A stretch of 64,000 nt of DNA from Acidobacteriaceae bacterium dw_441 (GCA_018449715.1 JAAVVA010000001.1:1054001-1118000), one strand, 5' to 3'. Counted from the first letter of the stretch, positions 26,583 through 35,823 are shown. Notes: generated by a model from the letters alone, not told the origin. Made by a program: numbers and translations.

Positions 26583-27883
26583 GCCGCAATCACCAACTCG
26601 TGCTGATCGGCATCAACCACACCACGGCTCCCATCGAGATCCGCGAGCGCCTCGCCATCCCCTCAACGCGGCTGGCGGACGCGACCCGCACGCTGGTGCA
26701 CCAGCCTGGCATCCGCGAGGGGCTGATCCTCTCCACCTGCAACAGGGTCGAGCTGCTCACCCTGCAGGAGGACGGCTCGACGCCGAACGCGAGCCTGTTG
26801 CAGTTCCTGCACGAATACTTCGCCATCGCGCCCTCTTCCATTGCGCCGCACCTCTACGAGTATCGCGAGCGCGAGGCCGTCCGGCATCTCTTCCGGGTCG
26901 CCGCCTCGCTCGATTCGATGGTCGTCGGAGAGCCGCAGATCCTCGGGCAGGTGAAGGAGTCCTACACGGTTGCCCGCGAGGTCGGGGCGGTCAACGGCTC
27001 GCTCGATTCGTTGATCCAACGTGCCTTCACGGTGGCCAAGAAGGTCCGTTCGGAGACGCAGATCGGCTCCAGCTCAGTGTCGATCGCCTCGGTCGCGGTC
27101 GATCTGGCGCGCAAGATCTTCGGAACCCTGCAGGGCAAGACGGTGCTGCTGGTCGGCGCAGGCAAGATGTCCGAGCTTGCGGCGCGGCACCTCATCCAGC
27201 AGGGAGCCACGAAGATTTTAGTGGCGAACCGTACGCTCGAGCGCGCCGAGAAGATCGCCGCACAGTTTAACGGTCGGGTCGTCCCCTTCGACGAGCTTTA
27301 CGACCAGGCCGCGCAGGCCGACATCGTGATCACCTCGACCGGGGCGCAGCAGACCATCTTCGGAAAGTCGCACGGGCAACAGTTTTTGCAGCGGCGGCGC
27401 AACAAGCCGATGTTCTTCATCGACATCGCCGTCCCCCGCGACGTCGATCCGAAGATGAACGAGGTCGAAGGCTGCTTCGTCTACGACATCGACGATCTGC
27501 AGCAGGTGGCCGCCGCGCACCTTGCCGACCGCAGCCGCGAGGCCGCCGCAGCCGAAAGCATCGTCACGGTCGAGGTCGATAAGTACCAGCAGCGCATCCA
27601 GTCCCTCGATGTCGCTCCGGCGATCCGCAGCCTGCAGGAGCACGCCGAGTCCCTGCGCCAGGCAGAGCTTCGCCGCAGTGCCGCCCGCCTGTCCGGGCTG
27701 ACCGCCGACCAGATGTCCGCGGTGGAGGCCCTGACCCGCGCCCTGACGAACAAGTTTCTTCACCCTCCGATGACAGCCTTTCGCGAGGCCGCCCGCGAGG
27801 GCGATGCGCAGACGCTGGCGGCGTTGGAGTCGCTTTATACCGGCAATGTGCGGAGCCGTTCCGACGCCTCGGGCGACGAGTGA
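26579..27883 (+). CDS. hemA: Glutamyl-tRNA reductase
   Basis: 434 residues from ATG 26579. The start GINHTTAPIEIRERLA, the catalytic cysteine Cys54 in LSTCNRVEL, VVGEPQILGQVKESY, and the NADPH-binding GAGKMSELAARHL are diagnostic. The enzyme reduces glutamyl-tRNA to glutamate-1-semialdehyde, the first step of C5-pathway tetrapyrrole synthesis. The C-terminal dimerisation domain is present (ALTRALTNKFLHPPM). The frame is open upstream across the ccsA gene but that is shadow. It is coupled to ccsA and followed closely by hemC. Confidence 0.96.
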   Translation: MSRNHQLVLIGINHTTAPIEIRERLAIPSTRLADATRTLVHQPGIREGLILSTCNRVELLTLQEDGSTPNASLLQFLHEYFAIAPSSIAPHLYEYREREAVRHLFRVAASLDSMVVGEPQILGQVKESYTVAREVGAVNGSLDSLIQRAFTVAKKVRSETQIGSSSVSIASVAVDLARKIFGTLQGKTVLLVGAGKMSELAARHLIQQGATKILVANRTLERAEKIAAQFNGRVVPFDELYDQAAQADIVITSTGAQQTIFGKSHGQQFLQRRRNKPMFFIDIAVPRDVDPKMNEVEGCFVYDIDDLQQVAAAHLADRSREAAAAESIVTVEVDKYQQRIQSLDVAPAIRSLQEHAESLRQAELRRSAARLSGLTADQMSAVEALTRALTNKFLHPPMTAFREAAREGDAQTLAALESLYTGNVRSRSDASGDE

Positions 27884-27942
27884 CGAATGGCATCTTTCTC
27901 CACACGTTACAGATGCGCGGCTCGGATAAACTTAGACAAGTC

Positions 27943-28896
27943 ATGACAGAACCCATCCGCATTGGTTCCCGCGGCTCCCAGCTTGCTCTCTGGCAGGCCA
28001 ATCACGTCCTTGAGACCCTGCGCGAGGCAGGCTACGCCGCCGAGATCGAGGTGATCCGCACCACCGGCGACCGCATGCAGCAGCCGGGTTTCGTTCTTCC
28101 TCCCGACGCTGACGGCAAAGGCATCTTTATTAAGGAGATCGAGGAAGCACTGGCCGAGGGCCGCATCGACCTCGCCGTGCATTCTCTGAAAGACCTTCCG
28201 ACGCAGCTTGCGCCCCGCTTCGAGCTGGCGGCGATTCCGAAGCGCGCCGATGCCCGCGACGTGTGGGTGTGCGAGACGTACTGGGCGCTGCACACGCTTC
28301 CGCTCGGTGGCCGCATTGGAACAACCAGCCCCCGCCGAAAGGCTCAGATTCTGGCTCTGCGTCCCGACGTTGAGTTTGTCGAGGTGCGCGGCAACATCGA
28401 CACCCGCCTCAGGAAGTTGGCAGCAGGGGAGTGCGACGCCCTCGTGCTGGCCGCTGCCGGGCTTGACCGCCTGGGTCGCGCCGAGTGGGTTCACCAGCGC
28501 TTCTCTCCTGAGGAGCTTTGTCCGGCCCCCGGACAGGGCGCGCTGGCCATCGAGACGAGAAGCTGCTCGCACCCCATCGACGAGGAGCGTGACCTCTTCG
28601 TCCGCAAGGCTGTCGCCACGCTGGAGCATCCTGAAACGCGCTTCTGCGTAGAGGTGGAGCGCATCGTCCTCGATGCGCTCGGAGGAGGCTGCTCTCTGCC
28701 GGTCGGCGTACATTGCGTGCCGGAACCGGAGTTCTGGCGCGTCTTCGCCCAGGTCGTCGCCCCGGATGGAGAATTAATGGTGCAGATCGACACTGCTGTA
28801 CCACTTTCCACCACGGCGGAAGCGCTCGGGCAGACGGTCGCGGACGACCTCAAATCCCGGGGTGCCCTGGAGCTTCTTTCGCCGTCCGCCGTCTAG
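27943..28896 (+). CDS. hemC: Hydroxymethylbilane synthase (porphobilinogen deaminase)
   Basis: 317 residues from ATG 27943. IRIGSRGSQLALWQANHV, the IKEIEEAL and DLAVHSLKDLPT segments, and GTTSPRRKAQ are the substrate-binding core; Cys250 in GGGCSLPVG anchors the dipyrromethane cofactor. It joins four porphobilinogens into hydroxymethylbilane. A GTG at 27880 overlapping the hemA stop (GTGA) would add 21 residues not seen in the family; a TAAACT box 10 nt before the ATG might give it its own start point. hemD, the next enzyme, is 6 kb downstream rather than adjacent. Confidence 0.94.
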   Translation: MTEPIRIGSRGSQLALWQANHVLETLREAGYAAEIEVIRTTGDRMQQPGFVLPPDADGKGIFIKEIEEALAEGRIDLAVHSLKDLPTQLAPRFELAAIPKRADARDVWVCETYWALHTLPLGGRIGTTSPRRKAQILALRPDVEFVEVRGNIDTRLRKLAAGECDALVLAAAGLDRLGRAEWVHQRFSPEELCPAPGQGALAIETRSCSHPIDEERDLFVRKAVATLEHPETRFCVEVERIVLDALGGGCSLPVGVHCVPEPEFWRVFAQVVAPDGELMVQIDTAVPLSTTAEALGQTVADDLKSRGALELLSPSAV

Positions 28897-28935
28897 CCGG
28901 ACAGTCGCGCCGAGGGGGCACAAATCCTTCTGGCG

Positions 28936-28966
28936 TTCATATTTCCATGCGCGAAATCGCTATAAA
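28936..28966 (+). promoter_or_regulatory. Possible promoter for the decarboxylase gene
   Basis: TTCATA (28936-28941) and TATAAA (28961-28966) with a long 19-bp spacer. The -10 is good, the -35 poor. It would give a leader of about 27 nt before the TTG start. Confidence 0.4.
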
Positions 28967-28999
28967 CTGCTTAATTGTTGCTGAAGCTGTGAGGTTGAA

Positions 29000-31417
29000 T
29001 TGAACGAAGGTCGCTGGGTACTTCTGATTGCGAGTGAGGTTGGTGGAACGGACTCGGTCTCGGACCGCGCTATGGAGCGCCTGGTCGAAGCCATCCGGGA
29101 GGAAGGCTACCAGGTAATCCGAACCTCTACGCCGGAGGACGGCCTGTCGCTCGTCACCTCGGATCCCTCCTATTCGGCCATCCTGCTGGACTGGGATCTC
29201 GAAGGAGAGAGCCAGTTCGACGAGCGCGCCGCGCTGAAGATCCTTCGCGGCGTCCGTCATCGCAACAAGAAGATTCCGATCTTCCTCATCGCCGACCGCA
29301 CCCTCGTCAGCGAGCTTCCGCTCGAGGTGGTCAAGCAGGTCCACGAGTACATCCACCTCTTCGGCGATACGCCTGCCTTCATCGCCAACCGCGTCGACTT
29401 CGCCGTCGAGCGCTACCACGAGCAGCTCCTGCCGCCGTACTTCCGCGAGCTGAAGAAGTACACCGACCAGGGCGCTTATTCGTGGGATGCCCCCGGCCAC
29501 ATGGGCGGCGTCGCCTACCTGAAGCACCCGGTGGGCATGGAGTTCCAGCGCTTCTTCGGCGAGAACCTTCTGCGCTCGGACCTCGGCATCTCGACCGCAC
29601 AGCTTGGCTCGTGGCTCGATCACCTCGGACCTCCAGGGGAGTCGGAGCGTAACGCCGCCCGTATCTTCGGAGCGGACTGGACCTTCTATGTCTTGGGCGG
29701 TTCCTCCACCTCGAACCAGATCGTCGGCCACGGCGTCATCGCGCAGGACGACATCGTTCTGGCGGACGCGAACTGCCACAAGTCGATCTGCCACTCGCTG
29801 ACGGTGACCGGTGCGCGCCCCGTGTACATGAAGCCCACGCGCAACGGCTACGGCATGATCGGACTCGTTCCGTTGAAGCGCTTCAGCCCGGAGTTCATCC
29901 AGGGCCTGATCGACCGCAGCCCTCTGACGAAGGGCGTCGAGAACCTGAAGCCGACCTATGCGGTGGTTACGAACTCCACCTACGACGGCCTCTGCTACGA
30001 CGTGAACCGCGTCGTCGAAGAGCTTTCGAAGTCTGTGCCGCGCGTTCACTTCGACGAGGCGTGGTACGCCTACGCGAAGTTCCACAAGATCTACCGCGGA
30101 CGTTTCGCGATGGATGTGCCGGACGACATGGCCGACCGCCCGACGATCTTCTCCGTGCAGTCGACGCACAAGATGCTGGCGGCCTTCTCCATGGGCTCGA
30201 TGGTCCACGTGAAGCTCAGCCCGCGCGCGCCGCTTGAGTTCGACCAGTTCAACGAGTCGTTCATGATGCACGGCACGACCTCGCCATTCTACCCTCTGAT
30301 CGCCTCGCTCGACGTGGCTGCGGCCATGATGGACGAGCCCGCTGGACCGACTTTGATGTACGAGACCATTCAGGACGCCATCAGCTTCCGCAAGGCGATG
30401 AGCTCGGTCGCGCACCGTCTGCGCGCCGCCGAAAACGGCGATGGTTGGTTCTTCCGCCTATTCCAGCCCGACCAGGTCACCGACCCCGCGACGGGTGAGA
30501 CGAACGTTTTCGAGGAGGCGCCGGACGCTCTGCTGGGATCGAATCCAGAGTGCTGGACTCTGAAGCCCGGCGAGGATTGGCACGGCTTCAACGACGAGGA
30601 CATCGCCGACGGTTACTGCATGCTCGACCCCACCAAGGTCACCATCCTGATGCCGGGCGTCAACGCGCAGGGCAAGGTTGGGGAATGGGGAATCCCAGCT
30701 GCCATCCTTACGGAGTTCCTCGACTCCCGCCGCGTCGAGATCGCCCGTACCGGCGACTACACGGTGCTGGTGCTCTTCTCGGTCGGAACGTCAAAGGGCA
30801 AGTGGGGATCGCTGCTCGAAAACCTCTTCGAGTTCAAGCGCCTGTACGACAGCGAGGCTCCGCTCGAAGAGGCTCTGCCGGAACTGGTCGCCAAGTATCC
30901 TCACCGCTACCGCAATGTCACGCTCAAGGAGCTCTCCGACGAGATGCACGCGGCGATGGTGGAGTTGAACCTTCCCACGCTGGTAGGCGAGGCCTGCGAC
31001 GAGGACTTCGACCCCGTCCTGACCCCGGCGCAGACCTACCAGAACCTGCTGCGCAACGAGACAGAAAAAATCCGTTTCACCCATATGCACGGTCGCATCG
31101 GAGCCGTCATGCTGGTTCCGTATCCTCCGGGAATCCCGATGTGTATGCCCGGCGAACGGCTCGGCGGACCGGACAGCCCGGTAATCCGTCTGATCCTTGC
31201 GACCGAGGCCTTCGGCAAGCGGTTCCCCGGCTTCGAGCGCGAGGTGCATGGCATCGAGGTGGACGAGCAGGGCAACTACTGGATGCGGGCTGTCGTTGAA
31301 GCTCCCGGCCAGAAGCTCCCTCTCAATGGAAACGGGAATGGCAGGAACTACCCTCCCAGCGCGGCTCCTCCGGTCAAGAAGAGCCGCCGCCCGCAGCCCC
31401 GTCATAACGAAGAGTAG
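29000..31417 (+). CDS. Orn/Lys/Arg decarboxylase, biodegradative (wing-domain) type
   Basis: 805 residues, long like the acid-inducible arginine/lysine/ornithine decarboxylases. The N-terminal about 130 residues form the receiver-like wing domain (LDWDLEGES, KKIPIFLIADR). The PLP core shows WDAPGHMGGVAYLKHP, GGSSTSNQ, the cofactor Asp in VHFDEAWYAY, and Lys391 in STHKMLAAF, the Schiff-base lysine. These enzymes turn a basic amino acid into a polyamine and CO2, consuming a proton; which amino acid cannot be decided here. No antiporter gene is adjacent. The start is TTG 29000 with GAGG 5 nt upstream. It has its own terminator and sits between hemC and three signalling genes. Confidence 0.9.
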   Translation: MNEGRWVLLIASEVGGTDSVSDRAMERLVEAIREEGYQVIRTSTPEDGLSLVTSDPSYSAILLDWDLEGESQFDERAALKILRGVRHRNKKIPIFLIADRTLVSELPLEVVKQVHEYIHLFGDTPAFIANRVDFAVERYHEQLLPPYFRELKKYTDQGAYSWDAPGHMGGVAYLKHPVGMEFQRFFGENLLRSDLGISTAQLGSWLDHLGPPGESERNAARIFGADWTFYVLGGSSTSNQIVGHGVIAQDDIVLADANCHKSICHSLTVTGARPVYMKPTRNGYGMIGLVPLKRFSPEFIQGLIDRSPLTKGVENLKPTYAVVTNSTYDGLCYDVNRVVEELSKSVPRVHFDEAWYAYAKFHKIYRGRFAMDVPDDMADRPTIFSVQSTHKMLAAFSMGSMVHVKLSPRAPLEFDQFNESFMMHGTTSPFYPLIASLDVAAAMMDEPAGPTLMYETIQDAISFRKAMSSVAHRLRAAENGDGWFFRLFQPDQVTDPATGETNVFEEAPDALLGSNPECWTLKPGEDWHGFNDEDIADGYCMLDPTKVTILMPGVNAQGKVGEWGIPAAILTEFLDSRRVEIARTGDYTVLVLFSVGTSKGKWGSLLENLFEFKRLYDSEAPLEEALPELVAKYPHRYRNVTLKELSDEMHAAMVELNLPTLVGEACDEDFDPVLTPAQTYQNLLRNETEKIRFTHMHGRIGAVMLVPYPPGIPMCMPGERLGGPDSPVIRLILATEAFGKRFPGFEREVHGIEVDEQGNYWMRAVVEAPGQKLPLNGNGNGRNYPPSAAPPVKKSRRPQPRHNEE

Positions 31418-31421
31418 ACAT

Positions 31422-31450
31422 CCGGCCAAAGTATCCAACGCTTTGGCCGG
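31422..31450 (+). terminator. Intrinsic terminator after the decarboxylase gene
   Basis: Perfect 10-bp stem (CCGGCCAAAG/CTTTGGCCGG) with a 9-nt loop, 4 nt after the stop, followed by TTTCAT. Confidence 0.85.
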
Positions 31451-31470
31451 TTTCATCATCGTATGGGTCG

Positions 31471-31476
31471 TAAGAT
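31471..31476 (+). promoter_or_regulatory. -10 box 7 nt before the CHASE3 kinase start (leaderless-type)
   Basis: TAAGAT ends 7 nt before ATG 31484 and follows the decarboxylase terminator directly, where a new promoter is needed. Confidence 0.5.
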
Positions 31477-31483
31477 CAGTTCG

Positions 31484-32914
31484 ATGAGATCAAGGCCCAG
31501 TCGTCTATTTATCCCAGCTCTGCTTGTACTCGCCGCGATTGTGGTTGCCCTCAACGCGTGGTTTGGCTTTCGCGCGATTCAATCGCTTCGAGACAGCGAA
31601 AGCTGGGTCGCCTACACCTGGCAGGCGGTCAACCAGGTGGAGATGATCATGGGCTCCATCAAGGACGCCGAGGCTGCCAGCCGCGGCTACCTGATCACCG
31701 GCGACGAGAGCTTTCTTCAGCCGTATCTTGAGGCCCGCAAGGAACTGCCGGAGCAGCTCAATCACTTCGAGTCGCTGACCTCGACTAACCCCTCGCAGTC
31801 GCAGCGGCTGGTCGAGATGCGTGCCGTTCTGGAGCAGCGGCTGAACCTTCTGCAGCAGGCGATCGACCTGCGCCACGTGGACGACCATCAGACCGTGCAG
31901 GCAGTGGTGCTGAGCGGAACGGGCCGTGTGGAGATGGAACATCTGCGGCGCATCGCCGACGAGATGGAGGCGGAGGAGCGCCGCCAACTCGCGATCCGCA
32001 CAGCAAACGCCGACCGCGATAACCGCCAGGCGCATCTGATGATTGCCTTGGCCAGCGTGCTGGATCTCCTGTTCATCGTCTTCCTCTTCCGCCATTTCTC
32101 GCTTGAGCGCAACATGCGTGTTGCCGCCGAGATGGACGCCGACCGGCTGGACAACGCTCATGCGGAGAGCGAAAAACATGCGCGAGAGATCGAGGCTCTC
32201 AACGCCACGCTGGAGCAGAGGGTAAAGGAGCGCACAGCCGAGCTTGAGGCGATCAACCACGAGCTTGAGGCATTCAGCTACTCGGTCTCGCACGATCTTC
32301 GCGCTCCGCTTCGCACCATCGACGGCTTCTCGCTCGCGCTGGAGGAGGACTACCAGGCGGCGGTGGACGAGACGGGAAGAGATTACATCCGCCGCGTCCG
32401 CAACGGGGTTCAGAGGATGGGCCAGCTGATCGACGCTCTCCTGCAGCTCTCGCGCATTACCCGCGCCGAGATCACCCACGGCAGCTTCGACATGAGCTAC
32501 CTGGTCGAACAGGTGGCTACGGCGTTGCGCGAAGAGAACCCCGGACGAGACATCGTCTTCAATATCGAGCCGAAGCTGACGGCCACGGGAGACTCCCGTC
32601 TGGTGCGCGTCGCGCTTGAAAACCTGCTGGGCAACGCGGTCAAGTTCAGCGAGAAGAAGCCCTCTACCGTAATCGACTTCGGGTGGGACAAGGAGAAGAA
32701 GGCATGGTTTGTCCGCGACAACGGTGCGGGATTCGATATGGTCTATGCTAATAAGCTCTTCGGGGCCTTCCATCGTCTGCACGGAGACAAGGACTTTCGC
32801 GGTTCAGGCATCGGACTTGCCACCGTCGCCCGGATCGTCCACCGCCACCACGGAACCATCTGGGCCGACAGCGTGGTCGATCATGGCGCAACCTTCTGGT
32901 TTACGCTAGGATAA
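31484..32914 (+). CDS. CHASE3-domain sensor histidine kinase
   Basis: 476 residues from ATG 31484; an ATG seven codons earlier lies only 12 nt after a terminator and over the -10 box, so it is less likely. One membrane helix at about 10-28, a CHASE3 sensor (EMIMGSIKDAEAASRGYLITGDESFL), a second helix near 190, a coiled-coil linker (ALNATLEQRVKERTAELEAI), HisKA with YSVSHDLRAPLRTIDGF, and an ATPase domain with NLLGNAVKFS and GSGIGLATV. CHASE3 senses an unknown extracytoplasmic signal. The kinase starts a compact unit with a CheY-like regulator, a receiver-kinase hybrid and hemD. Confidence 0.92.
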   Translation: MRSRPSRLFIPALLVLAAIVVALNAWFGFRAIQSLRDSESWVAYTWQAVNQVEMIMGSIKDAEAASRGYLITGDESFLQPYLEARKELPEQLNHFESLTSTNPSQSQRLVEMRAVLEQRLNLLQQAIDLRHVDDHQTVQAVVLSGTGRVEMEHLRRIADEMEAEERRQLAIRTANADRDNRQAHLMIALASVLDLLFIVFLFRHFSLERNMRVAAEMDADRLDNAHAESEKHAREIEALNATLEQRVKERTAELEAINHELEAFSYSVSHDLRAPLRTIDGFSLALEEDYQAAVDETGRDYIRRVRNGVQRMGQLIDALLQLSRITRAEITHGSFDMSYLVEQVATALREENPGRDIVFNIEPKLTATGDSRLVRVALENLLGNAVKFSEKKPSTVIDFGWDKEKKAWFVRDNGAGFDMVYANKLFGAFHRLHGDKDFRGSGIGLATVARIVHRHHGTIWADSVVDHGATFWFTLG

Positions 32915-32919
32915 ACGGG

Positions 32920-33345
32920 ATGACGGACGCAACGAAGTTGATTCTGCTGGTGGAAGACGACCCCGATCACGAGCTGCTGACGATTCGTGCGCTCAGAAAA
33001 TCCAACATTGCCAACGACATTCGCATCGCCCGCGACGGGGAAGAGGCGATCAATCTTCTCTTTGGCGAGAATGCGCTCTCTCCGCAGGTCATCCTGCTCG
33101 ACCTCAAGCTTCCCAAGATCGACGGCCTTGAGGTGTTGCGCCGAATCCGGGAGGCGGACGCTACCCGGCTGCTTCCGGTTGTTGTGTTGACCTCCTCGGA
33201 CGAGGAGCGCGACGTGGTGAGAAGTTATCAGCTTGGAGTCAACAGCTATATCCGCAAGCCGGTCAATTTCAATGACTTTGCAGAGGCTACCCGGCAACTT
33301 GGCATGTACTGGCTGGTACTGAACGAATGTGCGCCGCAAACGTAG
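32920..33345 (+). CDS. Single-domain response regulator, Rcp1-like
   Basis: 141 residues, a receiver domain only: LLVEDDPDHELLTIRAL, phosphoacceptor Asp in VILLDLKLPKIDG, and the Lys in YIRKPVNF. The C-terminal tail LGMYWLVLNECAP is typical of the Rcp1 group that relays phosphate from bacteriophytochrome-like and CHASE kinases. It has no output domain, so it should act by protein contact. It starts 5 nt after the kinase and overlaps the next gene by 19 nt. Confidence 0.92.
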   Translation: MTDATKLILLVEDDPDHELLTIRALRKSNIANDIRIARDGEEAINLLFGENALSPQVILLDLKLPKIDGLEVLRRIREADATRLLPVVVLTSSDEERDVVRSYQLGVNSYIRKPVNFNDFAEATRQLGMYWLVLNECAPQT

Positions 33346-34937
33346 ACTCAAACCGACTCCGTGTCCTCCTGGTGGAAGACAATCCGGACGACGCGTTTCT
33401 CCTTGATCGGCACCTGCGTCGCCACGGCTTTGAGCTGGAGATGGTGCGGGTGGAGACAGCCTCGAAGATGCTGCGGCAACTGCACCAGCCGGAGCTGCCT
33501 GATGTCGTTCTGGCCGACTACAACCTCCCCAGCTTCAGCGGTCCGGCGGCTTTGCAGCTTCTGCGTTCCACGGGCTTCGATATCCCGTTCATCATGTTCT
33601 CCGGCGCAGTCTCCGAGGAGACTGCGGTCAACTCCATGCGCTCCGGCGCGCATGATTACATCTCCAAGCAGAACCTTGCCCGTCTGATTCCGGCTATCGA
33701 GCGCGAACGGAACGAGGTTGTCACTCGGAGAAACCGTCTCGCCGCCGAGCGCGCTCTCAAGGCCAGCGAAGCCCGTTTCCAGTCGCTTGTTGAGGCGCTT
33801 CCGCTGGGACTTCTTATCAGCGATGCCTCGGGGAAGATTCTCTACGCGAACAAGGCCGTCGAGCGGTTGCTGAACTACACCGAAACCGACCTGCTCTCCG
33901 GCTCTCTTCGTCTTGCGGATATCTCTCCCTCGCTCTCCGAGCATCTGGAGAGCTTGATTGCCACGGAAGTCGATTTCGAGCCCTTCGAGATTTCATGCAA
34001 AAGAAGCGACGGTCAGGCGGTCGATGCTCTGATCGGCATGTCTTTCCTTGATTCAGCCGCATCCGATTCCGATCGTCAGGTTGCAATCTTTGTCGCGGAT
34101 CTTTCGTTGCAGAAGAAGAGCGAGGAGGTCATCCGGCGAACGGAGAAACTGGCAGTAGCAGGAAGGTTCGCCGCCTCCATCTCGCACGAGATCAACAACC
34201 CCCTTGAGGCGATTACGAACTGCCTCTACCTTGTCTCGCACTCGGAGCTTTCTTCCGAGGCCCGTCACTATCTTGACCTTGCCCAGAAGGAACTGAACCG
34301 CGTCAGCCAGATCACGATGCAGACGCTGCGGTTTTACCGCTCTTCGACCCGGGCCACATACGTCGATCTGCACGAACTGATCGATGCTGTGTTGACTCTG
34401 CTCGACTCCCGCATCCGCCGTCTCGATATCCAGGTGGTCCGCGACCTGCGCTCGCATCCCTCGCTGCTGGCGCATGACGGGGAACTGCGGCAGGTGCTTG
34501 CCAACCTGATCGGCAACGCGATCGACGCGGTCCCCAGAGGAGGCCGAATCGTTATTCGCAGCCGTCCCTCGCAGGACTGGAAGCAGGGGCGCAGAGGAGT
34601 AGTGCTTACGGTGGCGGACAATGGATCCGGAATGGACCCTGCAATCCTCCTCAGGGTCTTCGAGCCGTTCTTTTCGACAAAGGGAATTACGGGAACCGGC
34701 CTCGGCCTCTGGATCTCGCGTGAGATCGTCAGCAAGCATCAGGGGAGCATCCACGTCCGTTCCGCCCGCAGTCTTCCGGAACGCTGTGGAGGTACGGTCT
34801 TCCGTGTCTTCATCCCGTCGCACAATGAGCCGGCGGCCATCAGCGATACCTACCGCACGCAAAGCAACGCCGATATGGAGGACTTTCGCGAGTCCTCGGG
34901 CGTCAGCTATCCCGAGCCCCGGCCCGCCCTACAATAG
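33327..34937 (+). CDS. Receiver-PAS-histidine kinase
   Basis: 536 residues. N-terminal receiver (VLLVEDNPDDAFLLDRHL, Asp in VVLADYNLPSFSG, about 1-125), a PAS domain (FQSLVEALPLGLLISDASGKILYANKA, about 155-265), HisKA with ASISHEINNPLEAI, and an ATPase domain (NLIGNAIDAV, DNGSGM, GTGLGLWI). There is no membrane helix, so it is cytoplasmic. The order suggests a relay: CHASE3 kinase, Rcp1-like carrier, then this receiver, which tunes its own kinase. The GTG start at 33327 lies inside the previous gene. Its last codons contain a -10-like box for hemD, which begins 4 nt after it. Confidence 0.9.
   Translation: MCAANVDSNRLRVLLVEDNPDDAFLLDRHLRRHGFELEMVRVETASKMLRQLHQPELPDVVLADYNLPSFSGPAALQLLRSTGFDIPFIMFSGAVSEETAVNSMRSGAHDYISKQNLARLIPAIERERNEVVTRRNRLAAERALKASEARFQSLVEALPLGLLISDASGKILYANKAVERLLNYTETDLLSGSLRLADISPSLSEHLESLIATEVDFEPFEISCKRSDGQAVDALIGMSFLDSAASDSDRQVAIFVADLSLQKKSEEVIRRTEKLAVAGRFAASISHEINNPLEAITNCLYLVSHSELSSEARHYLDLAQKELNRVSQITMQTLRFYRSSTRATYVDLHELIDAVLTLLDSRIRRLDIQVVRDLRSHPSLLAHDGELRQVLANLIGNAIDAVPRGGRIVIRSRPSQDWKQGRRGVVLTVADNGSGMDPAILLRVFEPFFSTKGITGTGLGLWISREIVSKHQGSIHVRSARSLPERCGGTVFRVFIPSHNEPAAISDTYRTQSNADMEDFRESSGVSYPEPRPALQ
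34930..34935 (+). promoter_or_regulatory. -10 box 6 nt before hemD (leaderless-type)
   Basis: TACAAT overlaps the end of the kinase gene and ends 6 nt before GTG 34942. It could give hemD its own leaderless transcript within the packed unit. Confidence 0.45.
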
Positions 34938-34941
34938 CCCT

Positions 34942-35709
34942 GTGGCTTCGACCTTCAGACTTGCCAATCGGCGCATCCTCGTAACACGCACCCCCGGTCG
35001 CTCATCTGGCCTGGCAGCGCGCCTTCAGGACGAAGGAGCCGTCGTCACCGCTATTCCCGCTATCGAGATCGTTCCGCCCGAATCTTACGCTGCTCTCGAC
35101 GAAGTGCTCGCTCGTCTTGATGCGTTCGACTGGGTCGTGTTCACCAGTGCTCATGCCGTCGATGTCTTTGCCGAGCGTCGCAATCCGCAGATTCCCGCCA
35201 AACGAATCGCCGTTATTGGTCCGGCGACGGCCCGTGTCGTCGAGCAGCACGGTCTTCCGGTGTCTCTGGTCGCCCCCCGCGCCGTTGCGGAGTCCCTGGC
35301 AGAAGCTCTGTCGCCGCAGGTCGCAGGAGCCAGCGTTCTTCTGGTCCGCGCCGCCGAGGCGAGGGAGGTTCTGCCTGCGGCACTGCTGCAGTCAGGGGCA
35401 AGACTCACCATCGCCGAAGCCTATCGGAACCGCATTCCCGAGGAGTCCATCCCGCATCTTCGCGCACTGTTTGGAGCAAGGGAGAGCGCTCCCGAGGTCA
35501 TCACTTTCACCAGCGCCTCGACCGTGCGCAATCTGGTGACCCTGCTGGACGCGGCCGGACTCGAGATACCAACGGAGTGTGTGCTGGCCTCCATTGGTCC
35601 CATCACCTCGCAGGCGCTTCGCGAACAGGGCCTTGAGCCCACAGTTGAGGCAGGGGAAGCCTCGATGGATGCGCTCTCTGAGGCAATTGCCGGTTACTTC
35701 GCGCAATAA
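34942..35709 (+). CDS. hemD: Uroporphyrinogen-III synthase
   Basis: 255 residues from GTG 34942. ILVTRTPGRSSGLAARLQDEGA, WVVFTSAHAVDVF, AVIGPATARVVEQHG, RAAEAREVLPAALLQSGA, ITFTSASTVRNL and ASIGPITSQALREQG follow the expected two-lobed HemD pattern, a family with low overall conservation. The enzyme closes hydroxymethylbilane with inversion of ring D. The frame is open upstream through the kinase gene but is shadow there. It is separated from hemC by a decarboxylase and three signalling genes. No ribosome site is visible, consistent with the -10 box 6 nt before the start. Confidence 0.88.
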   Translation: MASTFRLANRRILVTRTPGRSSGLAARLQDEGAVVTAIPAIEIVPPESYAALDEVLARLDAFDWVVFTSAHAVDVFAERRNPQIPAKRIAVIGPATARVVEQHGLPVSLVAPRAVAESLAEALSPQVAGASVLLVRAAEAREVLPAALLQSGARLTIAEAYRNRIPEESIPHLRALFGARESAPEVITFTSASTVRNLVTLLDAAGLEIPTECVLASIGPITSQALREQGLEPTVEAGEASMDALSEAIAGYFAQ

Positions 35710-35823
35710 CCTGCCTGCAGCCTCGAAGACCAGAGATGCCGGGGAAGTTCGCTGGTTATGCCTGTTTCCCAAATAAATACAGGCTGATTCCTGTTTTTCA
35801 ACAAGTTGCCTACGGCTGCCCCT

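Noticed and set aside
28937-30415. 492-codon frame opposite the decarboxylase gene
   Set aside because: Antisense shadow of a high-G+C gene; Arg/Val/Glu-rich with no domain.
31463-31483. Upstream ATG of the CHASE3 kinase
   Set aside because: It starts 12 nt after a terminator stem and covers the likely -10 box; ATG 31484 fits better.
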